Shown in pieces: positions 40,451 to 47,794 of a stretch of DNA of 64,000 bases. The notes beneath the pieces are model-generated. The model saw only the letters and a program-made list of their open reading frames with translations, ran no database searches and was not told where the DNA came from. The translations under genes and the position numbers were made by a program. Within the stretch, counting starts at the first letter, position 1. Each line of letters starts with the position of its first letter. Source of the stretch: DATEOR01 sp963841425 (lineage in GTDB: Bacteria; Actinomycetota; Thermoleophilia; Gaiellales; Gaiellaceae); NCBI GenBank assembly GCA_963841425.1, contig CAWJCL010000002.1:496001-560000 (forward strand), read 5' to 3'.

Positions 40451-41649
40451 CCCGCGTCCGCATCCCGCCCACGCTCCGCGATGCGGTCGGCGGCGCACGG
40501 GAGGTGGACGCCTCCGGCTCCACCGTCCGCGAGCTCCTTGCCGACCTGGCCGAGCGCTTCCCCGGCCTGGGCAGCCAGGTGCTCGAGGCAGGAAACGAGA
40601 TCGCCCCCTTCGTCAACGTCTACGTGAACAACGAGGACGTCCGCACCCTCGACGGCCTGGAGACTCCCGTCGGCGAGGGCACGTCGGTCATCCTCCTGCC
40701 CGCGATGGCAGGCGGCGAGCAAACGCTGACCCCATCGCTCCTCGAGACGGTCGGCCGCACTCCCCTCGTCGAGCTCTCTCGGATAAGCCCGGAAGGGGGC
40801 GCGCGGATCTACGCCAAGCTGGAGGGCCAGAACCCGACCGGTTCGATCAAGGACCGGATCGGGAAGACGATGGTCGAGGCCGCGGAGTCCTCGGGCGAGC
40901 TCGAGCCCGGACGCGAGCTCCTCGAACCGACGAGCGGCAACACCGGCATATCGCTCGCGATGGTGGCGAAGCTCAAGGGCTATCCCCTTACCTGCGTCCT
41001 ACCCGAGAACTCGACGCCCGAGCGCGTCCGCATGCTCGAGCTCTACGGCGCGAAGATCGTCTTCTCGCCGGGAAGTGAGGGCTCGAACGGCGCCGTCCGC
41101 CACGCGCTTCGCCTGGCGGCGAGCGAGTCCCGCTACTTCATGCTCAACCAGTACGCAAACGAGGCCAACCCGCGCGCCCACTACGAGGGCACCGGCGCGG
41201 AGATCGTCGAAGCGCTCCCCCGCGTCGACGCGTTCGTCGCCGGCCTCGGCACGGGCGGGACGCTCATGGGCGCCGGCGAGCGGCTGCGGGAGTCTTTCCC
41301 CGAAATCCTGGTCGCAGCCGCGGAGCCTTTCCAGGGCGACCTCGTCTACGGCCTCCGCTCGCTCGCCGACGGCTACGTGCCCCCGATCCTCGACGTCTCG
41401 CGGCTCGACCGGAAGATCCTCGTCTCGAACGACGAGTCGCTGACCGGCCTGCGCGCCCTGCTCGACCGCGAGGGAATCTTCGCGGGCGTCTCCTCTGGCG
41501 CCGTCGTCCATGTCGCCCGGCGAATCGCGGGCGAGCGCGACGAGGACGCGGTCGTTGTCGCCGTGCTTGCCGACGCGGGCTGGAAGTACCTCTCCGCCGA
41601 CTTCTGGACGGATGGCGCGCGGACGATGGACGATCACCTCTGGTGGTAG
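40447..41649 (+). CDS. CysO-CysM fusion: sulfur carrier joined to cysteine synthase
   Basis: A 400-residue continuous frame. Residues 1-90 are a MoaD/ThiS-like ubiquitin fold (RVRIPPTLRDAVGG, TVRELLADLAERFPGL, FVNVYVNNEDVRTLDGL, TSVILLP) ending in Gly89-Gly90. Residues 91-400 are a PLP cysteine synthase: PLP Lys135 in NPTGSIKDRIGK, EPTSGNTGISLAM, GLGTGGTLMG, and a terminal HLWW like the C-terminal tail of mycobacterial CysM. In M. tuberculosis CysO and CysM are separate; CysO-COSH donates sulfur to O-phosphoserine on CysM. Here there is no stop between them, so the Gly-Gly is internal and would need cleavage for classical thiocarboxylation. GTG start at 40447; the 3' end overlaps mec by seven bases. 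Confidence 0.93.
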   Translation: MTRVRIPPTLRDAVGGAREVDASGSTVRELLADLAERFPGLGSQVLEAGNEIAPFVNVYVNNEDVRTLDGLETPVGEGTSVILLPAMAGGEQTLTPSLLETVGRTPLVELSRISPEGGARIYAKLEGQNPTGSIKDRIGKTMVEAAESSGELEPGRELLEPTSGNTGISLAMVAKLKGYPLTCVLPENSTPERVRMLELYGAKIVFSPGSEGSNGAVRHALRLAASESRYFMLNQYANEANPRAHYEGTGAEIVEALPRVDAFVAGLGTGGTLMGAGERLRESFPEILVAAAEPFQGDLVYGLRSLADGYVPPILDVSRLDRKILVSNDESLTGLRALLDREGIFAGVSSGAVVHVARRIAGERDEDAVVVAVLADAGWKYLSADFWTDGARTMDDHLWW

Positions 41650-42014
41650 TCCCGCCGGCGGTGCGCTCGGCGCTCGTCGAGCACGCCGAGGCGCAGAGCC
41701 CAAACGAGGCGTGCGGAGTCGTCGTCTTCAAGGACGGCGAGGCCGAGCGCTACATCCCGGGCACGAACCTCTCCGAGAGTCCATACCGCTACGAGCTGCA
41801 GGTGCCGCCGGAGACGTGGTTCCTGGAGGACGAGGGCTACGAGCTCGCCGTCTTCCACTCCCACGTGTCGAGCCCGCCGCGCCCGTCGCGCACCGACGTG
41901 GAGAACATCGGTCTCTGGGAGGGCAAGCCCTACCTGATCCTCTCGCTGCGAACGGGCGAGCTCGCGGGCTGGCGGATCGCCGGCGGCCGAATCGAAGCGG
42001 AAGCGGTCTCCTAG
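41643..42014 (+). CDS. mec: JAMM metalloprotease of the Mec+ type
   Basis: A 123-residue zinc isopeptidase. The JAMM ligands are visible: Glu22 (NEACGVV), His72 and His74 (FHSH), Ser82 and Asp85, matching HxH-x7-S-x2-D. In mycobacteria Mec+ releases cysteine from the CysO-cysteine adduct and regenerates the carrier. Here it may also cut the CysO-CysM fusion after Gly90. The GTG at 41643 overlaps the fusion gene, so the three genes form one operon. The stop shares CTAG with the convergent cupredoxin fragment. Confidence 0.92.
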   Translation: MVVPPAVRSALVEHAEAQSPNEACGVVVFKDGEAERYIPGTNLSESPYRYELQVPPETWFLEDEGYELAVFHSHVSSPPRPSRTDVENIGLWEGKPYLILSLRTGELAGWRIAGGRIEAEAVS

Positions 42015-42239
42015 GAGACGTCGAAGCTGCCGCGGATCGTCTTCGGATGCGCGTCGCAGCGGAACTTGCAGGTGCCGACCGAGAGCCTGACCTTCCAGGT
42101 GCGGCTACCGACGAAGTCGATCCCCGTCTTCTTGCTCACGCCCGGGCCGAGCAGGTGGAAGTTGTGGAACGAGCTCTGGTCGGAGACGGCGAAGCGGTGC
42201 TCGCCGGGGCCCCGAGTGCTTGAGCCTGGTGCCGTCCAC
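42011..42239 (-). pseudogene. Frameshifted cupredoxin-domain gene
   Basis: The minus strand encodes a small cupredoxin domain. From the stop side it reads HRFAVSDQSSFHNFHLLGPGV, then GTCKFRCDAHPKTIRGSF, with copper-type His, Cys and His ligands; the usual final Met is Ile. This frame lacks any start codon. The upstream part VDGTRLKHSGP is in another frame, and removing one C from the GGGGCCCC run at 42206-42213 joins them smoothly. It would then start at GTG 42239. Either a pseudogene or an assembly indel. The other half of the 305-base gap, to 42319, shows no gene. Confidence 0.6.
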
Positions 42240-42319
42240 GCGTACGGCCGGGGGCAGCGAACGGATTTCTCCCGGCGTGAGGGATTGACCGGCCGGCGGG
42301 GAAGGCCGAGAACGAGATC

Positions 42320-43237
42320 GTGAGGCTCCTCGCCGTCATCGCAGCCGCCCTCTTCTTCGCCATGCCCGCGGCGGCGGCTCCGGTGCCACTCTCAGCCGCG
42401 CCCGGCTGCCCGCTCTTTCCGGAGACGAATGTCTGGAACCGGCCGGTCGGCAAGCTCCCCCTCCGCTCGAACTCGAGGAAGGTCGTCCGCGCGATCGGCG
42501 CCCGGCTCCCCGTCCACGCCGACTTCGGATCGGGGCTCTGGGATGGCGCGCCGATCGGGATCCCGATCACGGTGGTCGGCTCCTCGCAGGCGACCTCGCC
42601 CGTGGACTTCGCCTACGACGACGAGAGCGACGCAGGGCCGTATCCGATCCCGAACGGCGTTGCGATCGAGGGCGGCGACGACTCGGACGGCGACCGGCAC
42701 GCGATCGTCGTCGACTCCGACTCCTGCACGCTCTACGAGCTCTTCGCCCTCTACCCCTCGCCCTGGAGCGCAGGCTCTGGCGCAATCTGGAGCCTGACCT
42801 CGAACGCGCTCCGCCCGCGCGGTTGGACGTCCGCTGACGCGGCCGGTCTCCCGATTCTCCCCGGCCTCGTCCGCTACGAGGAGGTGGCGGCGGGCCACAT
42901 CGACCACGCCATCCGCTTCACCGTCAGCCGCTCCAAGCGCGACTACGTCTACCCGGCCCGGCACTTCGCCTCGAGCCTCACGAGCAAGGCGCTGCCGCCG
43001 ATGGGTCTGCGCCTCCGGCTTCGGGCGAACTATCCGGTATCAGGCTTCCCGTACCAGGCCCGAGTCGTGCTCAAGGCGCTCAAGCGCTACGGGATGATCG
43101 TCGCCGACAATGGCTCGAGCTGGTACCTCACCGGCGCGCCCCACCCGGGTTGGGACAACGACCAGCTCCACACGCTCGGCAAGGTCCGAGGGTCGGACTT
43201 CCGCGTCGTCGACACGCGCGGATTCACGAACGGCTAG
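42320..43237 (+). CDS. Secreted protein of unknown function
   Basis: A 305-residue exported protein with a signal peptide (LLAVIAAALFFAMPAAAAP). Conserved-looking parts are PETNVWNRPVGKLP, HADFGSG, DGDRHAIVVDSDSCTLYELFALYP, the segment GWTSADAAGLPILPGLVRYEEV, and GHIDHAIRFTVS. The C-terminus has QARVVLKALKRYGMIVADNGSSWYL. Similar unnamed secreted proteins occur in soil bacteria. No catalytic motif is certain. GTG start. Confidence 0.75.
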   Translation: MRLLAVIAAALFFAMPAAAAPVPLSAAPGCPLFPETNVWNRPVGKLPLRSNSRKVVRAIGARLPVHADFGSGLWDGAPIGIPITVVGSSQATSPVDFAYDDESDAGPYPIPNGVAIEGGDDSDGDRHAIVVDSDSCTLYELFALYPSPWSAGSGAIWSLTSNALRPRGWTSADAAGLPILPGLVRYEEVAAGHIDHAIRFTVSRSKRDYVYPARHFASSLTSKALPPMGLRLRLRANYPVSGFPYQARVVLKALKRYGMIVADNGSSWYLTGAPHPGWDNDQLHTLGKVRGSDFRVVDTRGFTNG

Positions 43238-43244
43238 CGCCGCG

Positions 43245-43275
43245 TTGCCCTAGTAACAGACTGTTACTAGGGCAA
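43245..43275. repeat. 31-bp perfect palindrome (15-bp arms)
   Basis: TTGCCCTAGTAACAG, a single central A, then the exact complement. It begins seven bases after the secreted-protein stop, so it could terminate that gene. Its core AGTAACAG-CTGTTACT recurs at 43337-43357, both within the 141-base gap between convergent genes. Confidence 0.75.
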
Positions 43276-43336
43276 TTCCGTCACAGAGTTCGAAGCGACG
43301 AGGCGCACGCCGCCACGACTTCCGCGCTTCCGAAAG

Positions 43337-43357
43337 CAAGTAACAGTCTGTTACTTG
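43337..43357. repeat. 21-bp perfect palindrome, second copy of the core
   Basis: CAAGTAACAG, central T, then the exact complement, ending 21 bases before the Gfo/Idh gene's stop on the minus strand. It shares its AGTAACAG-CTGTTACT core with the palindrome at 43245 but has a different centre base and flanks. About 60 unremarkable bases separate the two. Terminator pair or a REPIN-like doublet. Confidence 0.7.
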
Positions 43358-43378
43358 GCGAGTTCGGTGTGTCATCGG

Positions 43379-44359
43379 TCACACCAGCGTGACGGGGGTG
43401 CCCTCGTCGGCCGACCGGTAGAGCGCCGCGAGGGCGCGCGCCTGCCCCACCGCGTCGTCGCGGCCGAGCAGCGGCTCGGCCTCGCCGGCGATCGCGGCGC
43501 ACATGTTGTCCAGCTCGATCCGATACGGGTCTGCCGGCGGAAGCGCGATCTCCTCGCGGCTCTCGCCGCGCCGCAGATGAAGGACGAGGCGCTGGGCGAG
43601 CCAGGGGTCGGGGATGACGAGCGAGCCCTCGGTCCCCACCACCTCGAGGCCGTCGCGCCTCGGGAGATGCATGCCCGCGTCGATCTCCGCGAGCACACCG
43701 CGCGGGAAGCGGAGGAGCCCGGTGAAGAGAATGTCCACGCGGGAGTCGCCGATCACCTGCTCGCCGTAGACCCGCTCCGGCTCGCCCGCGAGGAGGCGGG
43801 CCGCGCTGACGCAGTAGGCGCCCACGTCCATGAGCGCGCCGCCGCCGAGGTCGGGGTCGAGACGAATGTTGCGCCGGCCTTCGAGCGGAAAGCTGAACGT
43901 CGCCCGCACGAGCTGGAGCTCGCCGATCACCCCTCCCTCCACGAGCTGGACGAGCTTGGCCGTCTGCGGACTGTGCCGCCACATGAAGGCCTCCATGAGG
44001 ACGCGGCCGGCGCGCTCGGCGGCGTTGAACGCCTCGTCCGCAGCCTCCGGGCTCCGCGTGAGCGGCTTTTCGCAGAGGACGTGCTTGCCCGCCGCGAGGG
44101 CGCGCACCGACCACTCGACGTGGAGGGAGTTCGGCAGAGAGATGTAGACGGCGTCCACCTCCGGGTCATCGACGAGCGCCTCGTAGCGTCCGTGCGAGCG
44201 CGGGATGCCGTGCTCGACGGCGTAAGCCTCCGCGCGGTCCGCGTCCCGGCTCGCGACGGCAACCACCTCGGCGAGCTCCGACTTCTCGGCGGCAGCCAGG
44301 ATCCGACGGTTGATCCTCGCGGTTGAGAGGAATCCCCAGCGCACCTTCGCGGGAGTCAC
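43379..44359 (-). CDS. Gfo/Idh/MocA family oxidoreductase
   Basis: A 326-residue NAD(P)-dependent sugar or inositol dehydrogenase-like protein. The N-terminal Rossmann part is KVRWGFLSTARINRRILAAAEKSELAEVVAVASRD, followed by VDAVYISLPNSLHVEWSVRALAAGKHVLCEKPLTRS with the catalytic-site EKP motif. The C-terminal domain carries GGGALMDVGAYCVSAARLLAG. The substrate is unknown. Start at GTG 44359, which overlaps the stop of a 44-codon frame (GTGA). Confidence 0.88.
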   Translation of the reverse strand: MTPAKVRWGFLSTARINRRILAAAEKSELAEVVAVASRDADRAEAYAVEHGIPRSHGRYEALVDDPEVDAVYISLPNSLHVEWSVRALAAGKHVLCEKPLTRSPEAADEAFNAAERAGRVLMEAFMWRHSPQTAKLVQLVEGGVIGELQLVRATFSFPLEGRRNIRLDPDLGGGALMDVGAYCVSAARLLAGEPERVYGEQVIGDSRVDILFTGLLRFPRGVLAEIDAGMHLPRRDGLEVVGTEGSLVIPDPWLAQRLVLHLRRGESREEIALPPADPYRIELDNMCAAIAGEAEPLLGRDDAVGQARALAALYRSADEGTPVTLV

Positions 44360-44490
44360 TCGCCCTGCCTCTGGTTCGGGGGCAGACAGAAGCGCTCGTA
44401 GGCGGGGGTGCAGATCTGCTCCCACGTCACTACTCGAGCGCGGATGACCGTGTCGTCGACGAGCTGGGCGTCGTTCGGCCGGTCGCGCAC
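44356..44490 (-). CDS. 44-residue small protein between VOC and Gfo/Idh genes
   Basis: A GTG-initiated frame begins two bases after the VOC stop and ends in a TGA overlapping the Gfo/Idh GTG. The product starts VRDRPNDAQLVDDTVIRARV, contains two cysteines in WEQICTPAYERFCLPPN and ends QRQGE. The exact fit between two coupled genes argues that it is translated. I know no family for it. Confidence 0.5.
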   Translation of the reverse strand: MRDRPNDAQLVDDTVIRARVVTWEQICTPAYERFCLPPNQRQGE

Positions 44491-44491
44491 G

Positions 44492-44803
44492 TCAGAGCGG
44501 CTGGACGAACTCGACCGGCGCCCCGTCCACTTCGATGAACGAGACGCGCACCTCGCCGAAGACGTCGAACGGCTCCGCGATCGTCTTCTCGCCTTTCATC
44601 GCGTCCTCGAGACTGTCCACGAGGTACGCGACGTGCGGAACCGTGCGGATCAGCTCGGCCTCGGGGCTCGAAGGCTCGTACCAGAGCCACTCCACCCGGT
44701 AGGGGTGATCGCCCGGGCTCGTGAGCCAGAGCCGCTTCGATTCGAGGAAGCGCATGCCGTCGCGCTTGGCGGCGGCCGGGACGCCGATGTGGTCGAACTG
44801 CAC
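44492..44803 (-). CDS. VOC-superfamily (glyoxalase-like) protein
   Basis: A 103-residue single-module vicinal-oxygen-chelate protein. It starts MQFDHIGVPA, with the histidine at the usual metal position. It continues with VEWLWYEPSSPEAELIRTVPHVAYLVDSLEDAM and ends VSFIEVDGAPVEFVQPL, with a glutamate at the other metal position. It could be an epimerase, glyoxalase or binding protein. GTG start, 11 bases past the stop of the upstream membrane protein gene. Confidence 0.8.
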   Translation of the reverse strand: MQFDHIGVPAAAKRDGMRFLESKRLWLTSPGDHPYRVEWLWYEPSSPEAELIRTVPHVAYLVDSLEDAMKGEKTIAEPFDVFGEVRVSFIEVDGAPVEFVQPL

Positions 44804-44814
44804 GAAGCGTGATC

Positions 44815-46119
44815 CTACTCGGCTGCTACGAGCTCCCCCTCGGCCTGTTCCTCCGGAAGGAACTCGACCTCGAGCCGCTCGATGCGCGGCCCGTCGACGT
44901 CGAGGACGTGGAAGCGCATGCCGTCGTGTACGACCTCGTCGCCCTTCTCGGCGGCGCGCCCGAGCTCGCCGAAGACGAAGCCCGCAACCGTGTGGTAGTC
45001 CTCCTGCGGCAGGCCGGCCTTGAATTCCTCGTTGAAGTCGTCAATCGGAAAGGTCCCGTCGATACGTACGCGGTGCTCGTCGACGCGCTGGACGGACTCG
45101 TCGGGAAGGTCGTACTCGTCCTCGATCTCACCGACGATCTCCTCGAGGAGGTCCTCGAGGGTCACGATCCCCTGGAAGGCTCCGTACTCGTCGACGACCA
45201 GAGCCATGTGCTGGTTCTGGCGGCGGAACTCGGCGAGCATCGCCCCGAGATCCTTCGTCTCGGGAACGACGTGGGCCGGGCGCACGAGCCCCTCGATGAG
45301 GACGTTGTCGATGCCGTCGTTGTAGAGGGCCGAGAAGAGATCGCGCACGTGCAGGAGGCCGATGACGTCGTCGAGCGACCCCCGGTAGACGGGGTAGCGC
45401 GTGAAGGGCGAGTCGATGACGGCGGCGAGGCACTCCTGCGGCGGCAGGTCGATGGAGAGCGCCACGACCTCGGGCCGCGGGACCATCACCTCGTGGACCT
45501 CCTTGTCCGCGAAGTCGAAGACCTTGTACAGCATCGCCTCTTCTTCCTCGTGGATGACGCCCGTGTCCTCGGCGGCGGCGACCATCATGCGAATCTCGTC
45601 CTCGTCTGAGACGACGACCCCCGCCGGAGCGGGCTGGATGCCGAAAAGGTTGGTGAAGGCGTTGGCCGACTTCTGCAAGAACCAGACGACCGGATACGTG
45701 ACGATGTAGAAGCCCTCGACTGGGAGCGCGACCCAGAGCGCAGTGCTCTCGTTCTTCGTCAACGCGACCGCCTTGGGCACGAGCTCGCCGAGCGTGACGT
45801 GCAGATAGGTCACGACCGCGAACGCGAGGATGAAGGACACGGTCGGGGCGAGCGCCGGGTCGACGAAGTGCTCCACAAGCGGCTCGCCGATTGCGCCGAG
45901 GGCGATCGAGAAGGCCGTGATCCCGAGCTGCACCGTGCCGATGAAGCGCACGGGGTCGTCCATGATGCGCAGCGCGATTTTCGCGCGGCGGCTGCCCTCG
46001 TGCGCGAGCTCCATGAGCCGGGTTCGCCTAGCGGTTACGAGCGCGTACTCGGCCGCCACGAAGAATGCGTTCCCTGCAACCAGCAGGAGAACGGCGAGGA
46101 TCTTGAGGAAAGTGGTCAC
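44815..46119 (-). CDS. CNNM/CorC-like membrane protein (DUF21, CBS, transporter domain)
   Basis: A 434-residue protein of the HlyC/CorC group. The N-terminal DUF21 domain has about four membrane segments (ILAVLLLVAGNAFFVAAEYALV, FIGTVQLGITAFSIALGAIG, FILAFAVVTYLHVTLGELVPKAVA). Two CBS domains follow (EVMVPRPEVVALS, HMALVVDEYGAFQGIVTLEDLLEEIVGEI). A C-terminal CorC_HlyC domain closes it. Family members transport or sense Mg2+/Co2+. Old names call it hemolysin, but lytic activity is not implied. Confidence 0.9.
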   Translation of the reverse strand: MTTFLKILAVLLLVAGNAFFVAAEYALVTARRTRLMELAHEGSRRAKIALRIMDDPVRFIGTVQLGITAFSIALGAIGEPLVEHFVDPALAPTVSFILAFAVVTYLHVTLGELVPKAVALTKNESTALWVALPVEGFYIVTYPVVWFLQKSANAFTNLFGIQPAPAGVVVSDEDEIRMMVAAAEDTGVIHEEEEAMLYKVFDFADKEVHEVMVPRPEVVALSIDLPPQECLAAVIDSPFTRYPVYRGSLDDVIGLLHVRDLFSALYNDGIDNVLIEGLVRPAHVVPETKDLGAMLAEFRRQNQHMALVVDEYGAFQGIVTLEDLLEEIVGEIEDEYDLPDESVQRVDEHRVRIDGTFPIDDFNEEFKAGLPQEDYHTVAGFVFGELGRAAEKGDEVVHDGMRFHVLDVDGPRIERLEVEFLPEEQAEGELVAAE

Positions 46120-46166
46120 GCCCCGCTTCCCGAGGCGTGGGTACTAGGCGGGATCTCGTCCAACTC

Positions 46167-47126
46167 TCAGCTCTCAGGATAGCGCAGTGCCCATACGGTC
46201 TTCCCGGCTGCCACTGTTTCCAAAGGCCGCAGGCCGGCGTCGAGCACAGCGAGATCGGCCCGGTACCCGGGCTCGAGGCGGCCGCGATCGGTAAGGCCGA
46301 GGAGCTGCGCCGGGACGAGGCTCGCCATCGCCGCTGCCTCGGGGAGCCCGAAGCGAGCGAACCGCGCCACGATCCCCGCTCCCGAGACGTCGCCGCCGGC
46401 GAGACGGTTGTCGGGCGTGAGCGGCTGGGCGACGCGGTCGCTCGTAAGCGCGATCCTGCTCGGCCCGGCCGCCCGCACCGTCAAGGCCTCCACCCCGGGA
46501 TGCAGGTGGCGGCCGTCGCCGATGAGGCCGACCGTGACGCGCTCGTCCAGGAGCAGGGCGGCGACGGGACCGGTCTCCCGCGCCCTGAGCGGCGACATCG
46601 CGTTCCAGAGGTGCGTGGCAAAGCGGGCTCCGGCCTCGACCGCGGCGCGTGCGGTCGCGGCGTTGGCGAGCGTATGGCCGAGTCCTGCGACCGCCCGCTC
46701 GGCCACGATCCGGATCGCGGCACGCGCGAACTCGAGCTCCGGAGCGATGGTGACGAGGCGGACGTCGCCGCGGTCGAGCCACTCGCCGAGGAGATCGAGA
46801 TCCACCGGGAGGAAGTCGCCGGCGGGGAGGGCCCCGGCGGCTTCGGGGTTCAAGAACGGCCCCTCGAGGTGCAGGCCGAGACAGAGCGGGTCGGTCGTCT
46901 CGACGGGTCGCTGCGCGGTCTGCAGGTAGCCCGTGACCCCTGTAGCGACCAGGGTTTCCGGCGCATAGACATGGAGGTCGACGAACCCCGGAAAGACGAT
47001 CTGCCCGTCGCCCGCCTCCCCGAATTCGACCTCGACGATGAGGTCTCCCTCGATCGTCAGCGCGCCCGGTTTGGCGCCGCCGATCGGGTCAACGAGAAGT
47101 CCCTCTAAAGTGTGACGCCCTCCCAC
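46167..47126 (-). CDS. nagA: N-acetylglucosamine-6-phosphate deacetylase
   Basis: A 319-residue metal-dependent deacetylase of amino sugar catabolism. Motifs are FPGFVDLHVYAPE, the metal-binding CLGLHLEGPFLNPEAAGALP, FATHLWNAMSPLRARE and IALTSDRVA, with the closing GLTDRGRLEPGYRADLAVLD. It is shorter than the usual 370-390, mainly at the N-terminus. I chose GTG 47126. No other nag genes are here. Its start is 32 bases from the divergent response-regulator gene, so promoters overlap. Confidence 0.8.
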   Translation of the reverse strand: MGGRHTLEGLLVDPIGGAKPGALTIEGDLIVEVEFGEAGDGQIVFPGFVDLHVYAPETLVATGVTGYLQTAQRPVETTDPLCLGLHLEGPFLNPEAAGALPAGDFLPVDLDLLGEWLDRGDVRLVTIAPELEFARAAIRIVAERAVAGLGHTLANAATARAAVEAGARFATHLWNAMSPLRARETGPVAALLLDERVTVGLIGDGRHLHPGVEALTVRAAGPSRIALTSDRVAQPLTPDNRLAGGDVSGAGIVARFARFGLPEAAAMASLVPAQLLGLTDRGRLEPGYRADLAVLDAGLRPLETVAAGKTVWALRYPES

Positions 47127-47158
47127 CCGATTATCATCGTGCCTTGGGGGAAGCCGCA

Positions 47159-47794
47159 GTGTCCACAAACGGAGTCGCAAACGAGATCACGTGCCTGATC
47201 GCCGACGATCATGAGGTCGTCCGCGAAGGGCTTCGACTCTCGCTCAGCCGCTCGCCGCAGATCCGCGTCGTCGGTGAGGCGTCGGACGGCGCGAGCGCAG
47301 TGGCGATCGCCGAGAGGCGTCGCCCCAACGTCGTGATCATGGACGTGCGCATGCCGGGAATGGACGGCCTGGAGGCGACCAAGGTCCTCGCCGAGCGCCT
47401 GCCGGGCACCGCGGTGCTCATCTTCACGGCGTACGGCGAACGCAGCCTCCTCGGCCGCGGGCTCGAGGCCGGTGCCAAGGGCTACATCCTGAAGGAGGCC
47501 CCACACCAGACGCTCCTGCGCGCCATCGAGAAGGTCGCAAGCGGCGAGGGGTACGTCGATCCGGCTCTCATGCCCGCCCTCCTCACGCGCGAGCGCGAGG
47601 AGATGCTGACGCAGCGCGAGCGCGAGATCCTGCAGCTGCTCGCCGACGGCATGTCGAACGCCGATGTCGCCTCCCGCCTCTTCATCAGCCAGGAGACGGT
47701 GAAGAGCCACGTGCGGCACATCCTCGCCAAGCTCGAGGCCGACACGCGCACCCATGCCGTTGCGATCGCTCTTCGCGAGTCGATCATCGATTAG
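47159..47794 (+). CDS. NarL/LuxR-family response regulator
   Basis: A 211-residue two-domain regulator. The receiver has the acidic pocket LIADDHEVVREGL, the phosphoacceptor aspartate in VVIMDVRMPGMDG and the conserved lysine in GYILKEAP. The C-terminal LuxR helix-turn-helix is LTQREREILQLLADGMSNADVASRLFISQETVKSHVRHILAKL. The GTG at 47159 has GGGGGAA upstream; TTG at 47144 is an alternative. It overlaps the histidine kinase gene, its likely partner. Confidence 0.92.
   Translation: MSTNGVANEITCLIADDHEVVREGLRLSLSRSPQIRVVGEASDGASAVAIAERRRPNVVIMDVRMPGMDGLEATKVLAERLPGTAVLIFTAYGERSLLGRGLEAGAKGYILKEAPHQTLLRAIEKVASGEGYVDPALMPALLTREREEMLTQREREILQLLADGMSNADVASRLFISQETVKSHVRHILAKLEADTRTHAVAIALRESIID

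Noticed and set aside
40715..40740. Separate internal start for CysM at ATG in the carrier junction
   Set aside because: No ribosome site precedes it, and there is no stop codon to release a free carrier, so a fusion is the simpler reading.
43245..43357. Insertion sequence with inverted ends
   Set aside because: The two palindromes enclose only about 60 non-coding bases and each is itself symmetrical, so they are not ends of a transposon.
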